DNA of 64,000 nucleotides from Pogonophryne albipinna (lineage: Eukaryota; Chordata; Actinopteri; Perciformes; Artedidraconidae), in assembly GCA_028583405.1 (NCBI GenBank), contig CM053246.1, forward strand, positions 7,859,605 to 7,923,604, given 5' to 3'. The notes below the pieces were generated by a model. It searched no databases. It was not told the DNA's origin and saw only the letters and a list, made by a program, of their open reading frames with translations. The position numbers and the translations under genes were made by a program. Shown here one piece after another: positions 57,111 through 64,000 of this stretch (the first letter of the stretch is position 1; each line of letters opens with the position of its first letter).

Positions 57111-58239
57111 TAAACTGTTGCATCTGATATGCGAAAAATATTCTCTTACAAGTATTATTAATTTCATTACACTGATCAACCTCATGTTGGATAGAGTAAA
57201 TGTTATGGAATTGTTAATATATTCATCCTCTGGGGAACATGAATTAAGGTACAAAATATTATGATAATTTATCCTTAAAGTTTTGCTAGAAATTTGCACT
57301 AACCTTTTTGGGCTCTTTAATGAAAACATGACAAGAAGACTTCACTAATTATAATTCTCAACTGTGTATATGTGCTGTAAGATATTTTAATGAATTAAAC
57401 TGATGAATAAAAAATACAATTTTTGGCAGACTTATATTTGCAAATATAAGCTAGCTTTTCTATTAGTCAATATCAGCAGAAAGTTGCGGTGGTTACAATA
57501 CGCACTGTGAACAGAACCGGATCATTTGTGTCAGAAGATGTTTAAATATCATCGAGGCCACCCTCAGTATGCACTGCTAGAATAACAACAGCAACAGCAA
57601 ACATGTGGGGGAAAAAGATGCAATGAGATGATGAAAGAGGCGGAGAGAATGGGAAGACATGCCAATATTGCTGGAATATGTCCTTTCTCCATGTTGAAGG
57701 TCACAACAGAACATCTAGAAACTACAAATTAAAACAACAAGAAAACACCTGGACTAAAGCCCCCTATGATGAGATGTAAAATTGTACCAATTGATTACAG
57801 TCCAATGTTTAATGGCGCCATACCAAGAAGAATCACAGTACAGCATACTAAAATAGCAACGGATATTAAGGTAATATGAAATATGTACAGGAATAAATCT
57901 GTTTGCGCTATTTTTTTTTAAAGAGATTTGATGTTGCCTTGTGTCAAAATATTGTGATTTCTAGTGCTTCAAGAATATGTTGCAGTTGACAGTAAAGTTG
58001 TGATAAGAATGTCTCACTATATGCATCTACATATACAAAAGTGAGGGTCAGTCAGTCAACCACTTTGATTCAGACTGTATAGAATTTCATGGCAAAGCAC
58101 AAAACATTTCTTTAAATATTTTTGGACATTTGTCCCCACAGGATATATCCCACTTATGATAACGATTTCCATACCCTTTTGTAGCACCTCAAAGTTTAGC
58201 CAATTGATCCAAGATTAAATACCCGCTCATCTGCCTCAA
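57111..58239. other. No feature recognised
   Basis: AT-rich sequence without supported ORFs or repeat boundaries. Confidence 0.4.
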
Positions 58240-58335
58240 CCAATAGCTTGGTTTCAGTCACGTGACTTCTACGACGCGCGAAATTTAAGTGGAGGTCAGG
58301 AAGTGAAAACGCAATCATTCATCAACGCAGGAATC

Positions 58336-58647
58336 ATGGAGGACACCGACTATGTCAAACAATTAAATGAACCTGCACGCCGCAGATATCGTGAAAAAAT
58401 CACAGCACACATCGGATACGATCCGTATCAGCTGAAAAAGAGCGACTTTTCTCGTGATTTATCAGATTTGCCCGCTGTCGAGGCGATGGATATCACCAGC
58501 TACCTCGTCCTTCATACCTCCTACTACACGGCTAGCCAAATGAAAGCGTATGAAAGCCTGGAAGCTTTCAACTACTTCGTGTGTGGATGGGTGAATGACC
58601 TCGGCACCAAAGAGGCATTAAACAAATGTCGCCTTGTTTTTGCCCGG
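58336..58647 (+). pseudogene. First exon of a teleost SWIM/YqaJ-type protein gene
   Basis: The exon starts at ATG 58336 and gives 104 codons: MEDTDYVKQLNEPARRRYRE, KITAHIGYDPYQLKKSDF, DLPAVEAMDITSYLVLHTSY, YTASQMKAYESLEAFNYFV, CGWVNDLGTK and CRLVFAR, ending at a perfect GTGAGT donor. I recognise this N-terminal region from predicted fish proteins that continue into a SWIM zinc finger and a YqaJ-type nuclease domain; that recall has not been searched. Neither of those domains is present here. The exon is undamaged, but no acceptor exon follows within the element. Confidence 0.6.
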
Positions 58648-59098
58648 GTGAGTGTTAACTACCTATACCTTCTTACCTCTAAGTAGCATTATTAGGAGAC
58701 ATCTAGCTAGCTAACTTTAGCTACATGGACTCATGTAAGGCAGTGTTACGGCTGTCGCCTTGCCTTCAGCATTAACTGGCCTGTGAGTGTTCTGTGTGTG
58801 TATATATATATATGTGTAGTATGTGTGTTATGATTACATGTAGGTACTATGGTTACCGCGTCGGCGACGTTGTTTCGCATAGACTGTATATATAATCGGT
58901 GGTAACCGAGGCTAACAGTGGGAGCCCAGTCTACCGACTCAACGTCACCCAAAGCGCTAGGGCACCCTAAAAAGTCCCAACAAAGTCCATATTAGACTAC
59001 AGGTAACTTAAACATGATCAGTATTACTAAGTAAATAAGCATTTAACCACAACCCAATAATACATAAACAAAGCCACAAAAACCAAGTTAGCTAATAC

Positions 59099-59315
59099 CT
59101 CTGATGAAGTGGTCGCTGCAGACACGTGAATTAGACGACTCTGCTCCTCCCGACCGCAGATGTAGGTTTGAAAGCCATTTTTTCCGGCGTTCTTCGGTTA
59201 GCTTCTTAAATTGCTCAGCTTTATGGACGACAACCTTCGGCACTCGGTAAAACCTCTTGTTTTTCTCTCGGCCGGATCGATTGGAACAACCGTAAACTAC
59301 ACAACACACCGGCAT
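59099..59315 (-). pseudogene. First exon of a THAP-domain protein gene
   Basis: Minus-strand start at ATG 59315: MPVCCVVYGCSNRSGREKN, then FYRVPKVV, a tryptophan in RRKKWLSNLHLR and RVCSDHFIR. This is the C2CH pattern of a THAP zinc finger (Cys-x4-Cys, Trp, Cys-x2-His). It is cut at a GTATTAG donor before the end of the domain (no AVPTIF-type box), as expected for an exon boundary inside THAP. THAP fingers are DNA-binding parts of several transposase types (P, Kolobok, ISL2EU). No downstream exon remains in the element. Confidence 0.75.
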
Positions 59316-59430
59316 TTTCACAATGGTAACAGCAGCTAGATCCGCTGTAGAAAATTACTTCCTGACCTCCAATGGAATTTCGCGCCAAAGGAACGCAGCG
59401 GTGTGACGTCAAGTGAAACCAAGCTATTGG

Positions 59431-59900
59431 AAATGTTAGCATGCTGCTGATATTAGCATATAGTTTAAAGCAGTGATTCTCAAATGGGGGTATGCAGATC
59501 CTTAGGGGTACATTGGTGTACTGCAGGGGGTACGTGAGATTTAAAAAAAAACTAAAAAAAGTGAATTAAAAAAATACCATGCATGATTACAAAAATAATC
59601 TTAGTACAATAAGTTAAATAGAAAACACAATTGTATATAAAATATCCCTAGAACCAGAAGGGGGTCCTCATATAAACATGTCAAATTTGTGTGTTGTATT
59701 TTATAGTTTTGAATAATATATCATTTTGTTCATTGGTTTGTTAAACAGATATTACTTCAGTTGAAAAACTCCTTGGAAAAATCAGTTTTTTTTTCATGCA
59801 TAAAATGAAAATATCCTTAGTTTGTTGAAATGCATGCATGAAGGAGTTAATAAATCACACTGAGGGAACATCGCTATATTGGAATTATTTGTATAGGCTT
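59431..59900. repeat. Probable fragment of a hAT element at 59471-59690
   Basis: Begins CAGTGATTCTCAAATGGGGG with GGGGTAC/GTAC motifs, the typical start of a CAGTG-type hAT repeat. The matching right end is not found. The rest is AT-rich. Confidence 0.45.
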
Positions 59901-59904
59901 TTTC

Positions 59905-60075
59905 GATCAAAAATGTTGGTGTTCGGATCAGGGGGTCACAGGTTCAAACCCCACTGCAGTCAGCATGTCGTTGTGTCCCTGAGACACTTCACCCCAAATT
60001 GCTCCTGTGGGGATTGCCCGCAGTATTGAGTATGTAAGTTGCTTTGGATAAAAGCGTCTAACAAGTAACATGTTT
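59905..60075 (+). repeat. V-SINE-like tRNA-derived SINE
   Basis: GGTTCAAACC at 59941 is a B-box for RNA polymerase III. A central segment (GTGTCCCTGAGACACTTCAC) resembles the conserved core of fish V-SINEs, and the tail GTTGCTTTGGATAAAAGCGT is shared with L2 elements. The A-box side is unclear. Confidence 0.65.
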
Positions 60076-60978
60076 GATTGACTGATTGGCTGCTTTCAGT
60101 ATTTTAGAGTCATCAGCCCTCAGCCACACCTTTTGCTAAACCAGGAATAACCTCCCCCAACGACCAAGGTAACTCAAAGACAAAGAATATTATTAAGGCA
60201 AACAAATACCTGTGCTAAGATGTGTGCAAATAAACTAGATGATCTCCGTTTCAAATCACAGGGAGTTTACTATTTCAAATAAAAAGTGTGGTGTAAATTG
60301 TTGACTGCAAATGAAATGAAGAAAAACTACTGGATAACTACTGTCATTTAATAACACTACACCCTCACCGGTGTAGTGTTATTAAATGACTTTACCCTAT
60401 GTGGCTGTGGCCATCACATTGTGTTAAAATAAACAATGCATTGATGACAAATTGCATTATCAACAATAAATAAAGCGTTTTGGATTGGTGGGTATTTTTT
60501 AAAGCTACATACATTACATTTACATGATATTTTACCTCCACATGACAAAAATACATTCAGCTAGCCACTATCTTTGTGCTTCAGTTGTTTGGCTCTGTAA
60601 ATAATTTATCAGAGCTGCCTGCTTTGCTGGTAAGGGGTTGATGGCTTTTTCCAGTCAATTTGATGTGACAGATGTTCAATCAGTAGAGACGTGATGTATG
60701 GAATACATGTTTATTATCGGTCACATTATATAAATGAAACATAATGATGACAGTTTATAACAAGTGAATGAAATTGTGTTTGGCGATTAGGCCCAGGTTT
60801 TGTAGGATATCATTCGGGAAGGGAAATAACCATTTCCGATGAACCCCCAAAAGAAGTGAAGTATGAAGTACTGAACGTGAAGAAATCTTACCTTGTGGGA
60901 TGCAGTGGAAATCTATGGATGAAATGAGAGGTTAATACATGTGGGAATTTAGACATACTGATGCCGCCCAGGCATCCT
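60076..60978. other. No gene; one perfect hairpin
   Basis: AT-rich sequence without supported ORFs. The only structure seen is the 48-nt hairpin at 60343-60390. Confidence 0.4.
60343..60390. repeat. Perfect 21-bp stem, 6-nt loop hairpin
   Basis: Bases 60343-60363 are the exact reverse complement of 60370-60390; the loop is CTCACC. It is AT-rich at the base and GC-richer near the loop. Confidence 0.95.
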
Positions 60979-61230
60979 TCCTGGACGTACAGGGCTTCCT
61001 GGACGTACAGGGCATCCCGGACGTACAGGGCATCCTGGACATACAGGGCATCCTGGACATACAGGGCTTCCCGGACGTACGGGGCATCCTGGACATACAG
61101 GGCATCCTGGACATACAGGGCTTCCCGGACGTACGGGGCATCCTGGACGTACAGGGCATCCTGGACATACAGGGCATCCTGGACATACGGGGCGTCCTGA
61201 ACATGCAGGGCCTCCCGGACGTGCGGGGCA
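60979..61230. repeat. 18-bp minisatellite, 14 units
   Basis: The unit is TCCTGGACATACAGGGCA with variants at four positions. Units 4-6 and 7-9 form two identical 54-bp higher-order blocks. One diverged unit lies apart at about 61270. Because 18 is a multiple of three, several frames stay open across it (hexapeptide repeats such as YVQDAL on the minus strand); they are not taken as genes. Confidence 0.95.
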
Positions 61231-61383
61231 ACCTGACTTAGCAGGGACACATTTATACAGACCCGAAGGTTACGACCTGGACATACAGGGTTTAGACATG
61301 GCAAGAATAAACATTAGCCGCGGGGCGAACATACGTGCTGACATGCTAAGAACCACCACCAGTTATATGCATACGTACCAATT

Positions 61384-62100
61384 TTAAGGTTGGAGAGACC
61401 TTTGGATAGCCAGCACGGCACTGAGGTCCGGACGAATGTAGGATGAGAAAGCGGAGGAGGACCACCGTCCGAGTTGTTGCGGGGATGAGGATGAGACGCC
61501 TTGATTAGCAGCGGAAGTAGCTGCACCTATTCTAAATGAATGCCCCGTGTATAGAATGGGTGATAACCCGGATTTAATGAGAACTTGCTTTAAATAGTGA
61601 TTGAACTGTCGTTGAGTTAAGGGAAAATTCCCTGAGATAAGAAATAATGGTGAGAGAGGATTAGAGGTAGGTCTAAGCTGTAGGAATTTGATCATGGATT
61701 TATAAGGGCAGAACTGGGAGTCGTTGCGGGCGGCGATGACGGAGCAGGCGCCGCCGCATTTGGAGTGCTTAAGATAGAAGCTAAAATGGCTGGCGTGAAA
61801 GGATATGTCAGAAAAGCTGACGTCTCGATTGAAATCGAACGTAAGAGAAGCTGTGGTAAATTCACCTGTCTGAGGAAAGCATAAAAAGCTAGGAGAAATA
61901 AAGCATCAAGTAGGGCATCGATATAGGGGGAGAACAACCCACTTCTAAGTTTGGAGAGCATAAGGCGTAAAGTGGAGAGTGTAATAGGACGTCTCCGGTC
62001 TAAGACGGGGGGAAACGTTTTAATAAGACCTTTGAGAATGAGTTTGACTGACTGGTTTGCGAACAGGCTGGGAAAGCCGGGATCGAAACAGCGAACATTA
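61384..62100 (-). pseudogene. Eukaryotic tyrosine recombinase (transposon-derived), one frameshift
   Basis: On the minus strand the catalytic domain reads RRRPITLSTLRLMLSKL, SPYIDALLDALFLLAFYAFL with the box-I arginine (FLR near 61870), then after a frameshift GEFTTASLTFDFNRDVSF, SFYLKHSKCGGACSVIAA and FCPYKSMIKFLQL. Box II is intact: GHSFRIGAATSAA (His-x-x-Arg), LGRWSSSAF (Trp) and SSYIRPD (tyrosine). The N-terminal core-binding domain is not recognised upstream. Such recombinases move elements of the DIRS/Ngaro and Crypton types; this one is clearly different from the DIRS recombinase at 4.7-5.6 kb. Which type it is cannot be told without the partner genes. Confidence 0.78.
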
Positions 62101-62534
62101 AACTGAACTCTGTTAGAAATTAAAATCAATGTTTTGATAACATAATGAACCATAAAACATACCGTCAGTTTAAAAGCTGTTTTATACTGAAAAACCAGAA
62201 GTTCCTGTGCACAACCAGTTGTTAAGCTTTTATTCTGAAAATCCTTCATCTCCGGTTAGCATTTAGCATGAGGCTAATATATCATTTACTATAGAGGTGA
62301 ATTTAGCAGCGAGATGATATGATGTTGCACACCGAAACCTACTGATTTCAACACTACAACTATAGACGTCGAGTTATTATTATTATTGTTGTTGAATATT
62401 AAATGAAGGTACAGTTTATTTGAGTACGTTATTGTTTACAGATGTGAGTAGCATGTGACAACTTCCGGAACGACCAGAAACTCCAGCTGTGAAGTATTTC
62501 CTGTACTTTTTGGAGTATTGATTACAGCGGTTAG
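62101..62534. other. No feature recognised
   Basis: Sequence upstream of the recombinase fragment. It may include part of its gene, but no motif is seen. Confidence 0.35.
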
Positions 62535-62861
62535 AATGTGTTAAATGAAAAGTCATGGAAGAGAAAAGGCTTGTTTAGATATATATTGAATGTACAATGT
62601 CTGTATCCTCTGATATGCGAAACAACGGACATTAAGACGTGGCGCGCCGGCCCGCTGGGAGGAGCCAGCAGAGGATATATAAACAGCGGAACCTGAGGAG
62701 ACGGCCCTTTTTCTTTACCTGCGAGGCCCCAGAGACAGACTGCTTTTTCTGTCGAACACATATTCTGTTTGTAATTAAAGTACCAATTTGACCCCATCTC
62801 AGAGACTCCATTTAGTCTCCTTTTAAGCTTCTCTCCTGGACGCGAGAAAAACCAACACAGA
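62535..62861 (+). promoter_or_regulatory. LTR-like sequence with TATA box and polyadenylation signal
   Basis: GGATATATAAACAGCGG (62676-62692) is a strong TATA box, followed about 90 bases later by AATTAAAG as a possible polyadenylation signal. The block ends near CCAACACA, and just beyond lies TTGGGACCAGCTGACGTGAT, which resembles a tRNA(Trp)-type primer-binding site with changes. A GTAAGAGG donor follows at 62971. Together these suggest the 5' LTR and leader of an endogenous retrovirus or Gypsy element running rightward. No gag ORF is seen before the window ends, and the second LTR is outside. Confidence 0.45.
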
Positions 62862-64000
62862 TAACAATTGGGACCAGCTGACGTGATCTTCGTTGAACCG
62901 GGAGAGACTACAACCAGCTGTTTGAAGGGGACGCGGCGTCCGTTAGACACACACGAGCTCGAAAGACTTGGTAAGAGGAAACCTGTTATGTCGAATTTCT
63001 CATAGTTTATGCAGGACAATGTTAAATTTGTGTGTCTGACGGAGGCCAGCGGATCCTGAAAATAGCTGTGCATTTAATGTTAAAACAACCAAATTTATAA
63101 CCATAAAAATTATATACCTTGGGGCGTTGCTTTGTCACAAGCAGGGTGAGTTCACATTTCTTATTTTTCTTACATTTTAACCCCGCATGCTACTAATTTG
63201 TGTGTGTTGTATTTTAAATATAAATGTGTGTGTGGTCATTGTACTTCGGATAGGTGTCTTGTTGGGGTTTCATGTAGGTGTCTCTTGTTACGTTAGTAGT
63301 TAGATAGCCTATGACGTAAGGATATATAAGTCCATTTAACGATTATTGTTAAGATCTATGGGACATAGCGAATTGGTTACGGACCAAGTAATTGAAGACC
63401 AACAAGGCATAGCGTATCAACTTAGGGTTGAGTAACTGAAGACAGTGCTAGTCGAAAACAGTTTAGAACTGTTTCAAAAAAAAGTCCTTTTTGAGAAAAA
63501 GGCTTGATTAAGGTCTAAGCCTTTATCAGTGGTCATAACTGTTCTATTTTCAACCAAGATATTGCGGGTGGAATATGGTATTTGGAATTACAGCAGCATT
63601 ACGTTAAATTGACGACGGTCATTTAATAGTCGCTGATAGGTCTCCATGGTACTCCCACCTAGCGTGTCTAAATGGCAGCAGTTGACCAATAGTGGACTAT
63701 AAAGTCAAATATTACGCAGATAGGTTTATAGCTTAAGCGTAAGAGGGTTCCTAACTTTAAGTGATGATATCAATAAGATAAAGCCCATTTTTCATAGTAA
63801 ACTAGATAGAAATGTTATTTTAAACTACATTGTTGTTTTGTGTTGAATTTTCTTGACAAGATTGCACCCCGCCATTATTTAAACTCCCCTGTGAGAGACA
63901 CGAGGTGTGTTTTCAAATCCCTTTGTTCTTCATGTTAGAGGTTGGAAAATCAGTTGCCATCTTGTTTTGCCCTCATGTTGAAAATAAGCTACACGGCAGT
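62862..64000. other. No gene recognised; possible retroelement leader at the left edge
   Basis: Beyond the primer-site-like segment the sequence is AT-rich and without a supported ORF to the window end. Confidence 0.35.

Larger units (their letters stand above)
58240..59430. mobile_element. Compact transposon with first exons of two convergent genes
   Basis: The ends CCAATAGCTTGGTTTCA are inverted repeats (58240-58256 and 59414-59430). Further in, CGCGAAATT and GGAGGTCAGGAAGT are also mirrored, so each arm is about 80 bp. Just inside the left arm is an exon on the plus strand, just inside the right arm a THAP exon on the minus strand, each ending in a splice donor. The middle is non-coding. 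It looks like an internal-deletion derivative of a two-gene DNA transposon, possibly ISL2EU-like. The flanks share only AA, so the target duplication is uncertain. Confidence 0.72.

Noticed and set aside
58336..59315. Two host genes in head-to-head or convergent layout
   Set aside because: The exons are enclosed by inverted repeats and lack any further exons between them, so a transposon remnant explains them better.
59941..59950. tRNA gene at the B-box
   Set aside because: No cloverleaf can be formed around it, and the downstream core and tail are those of a SINE.
60979..61230. CRISPR-like array
   Set aside because: Units are directly tandem with no spacers, and the genome is eukaryotic.
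60939..61304. Collagen-like or hexapeptide-repeat proteins on both strands
   Set aside because: They arise from an 18-bp minisatellite, which is open in several frames by its period; no start context or flanking domain supports a gene.
62531..63073. 180-codon minus-strand ORF
   Set aside because: It lies antisense to the LTR-like promoter region, has no recognisable motif and no homologous pattern.

Overview
This window looks like intergenic or intronic DNA from a ray-finned (teleost) fish genome, built almost entirely from transposable elements stacked in one another. The organism call rests on the mix of families: Rex1-like, L2-type and Tx1-type LINEs, a DIRS1-like tyrosine-recombinase retroelement, PIF-Harbinger, Tc1, hAT and TTAA-target (piggyBac-like) DNA elements, V-SINE-like tails and long (AC)n/(TC)n tracts, all on a GC-poor background. 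No host protein-coding exon, rRNA or tRNA gene could be supported. The species cannot be named from the sequence.

Layout. 1-2.9 kb: decayed Tx1-type LINE on the minus strand (start of ORF2 plus ORF1), entered by a MITE, with a (TTC)n tract at its 5' end. 4.26-9.5 kb: DIRS1-like element on the minus strand with inverted terminal repeats and an internal complementary region; its reverse transcriptase is deleted and a hAT MITE sits in gag. 10.3-14.2 kb: inverted-repeat element, LTR-like fragment, MITE, Rex1-like fragment and a dispersed repeat. 17.1-23.5 kb: a TTAA element holding an apparently intact Tx1-type LINE (two long ORFs) inserted in a (TC)n microsatellite. 24.4-26.9 kb: TTAA element and a second inverted-repeat element carrying a solo LTR with 5-bp target duplication. 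27.2-38.3 kb: one L2 LINE cut into pieces by a 3.3-kb TA-flanked element and by a 3.5-kb Harbinger element that itself holds a deleted Tc1 copy. 39.9-41.6 kb: second L2 fragment. 43.8-53.05 kb: a five-layer nest of repeats including two hAT elements and a near-full L2. 55.15-57.1 kb: repeat with hAT insertion. 58.2-59.4 kb: compact transposon retaining the first exons of two convergent genes (a teleost SWIM/YqaJ-type protein and a THAP protein). 60.98-62.1 kb: 18-bp minisatellite beside a eukaryotic tyrosine-recombinase pseudogene. 62.5-62.9 kb: LTR-like promoter and primer-site region running out of the window.

How the parts relate. There is no operon or pathway. The logic is insertion history. 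In several places removing an insert together with one copy of its target duplication restores the host element's reading frame exactly (hAT in DIRS gag; the TA element and Harbinger in L2 ORF2), which fixes boundaries and relative ages. The youngest-looking resident is the Tx1-type LINE at 17.45-23.18 kb, whose two ORFs are uninterrupted.
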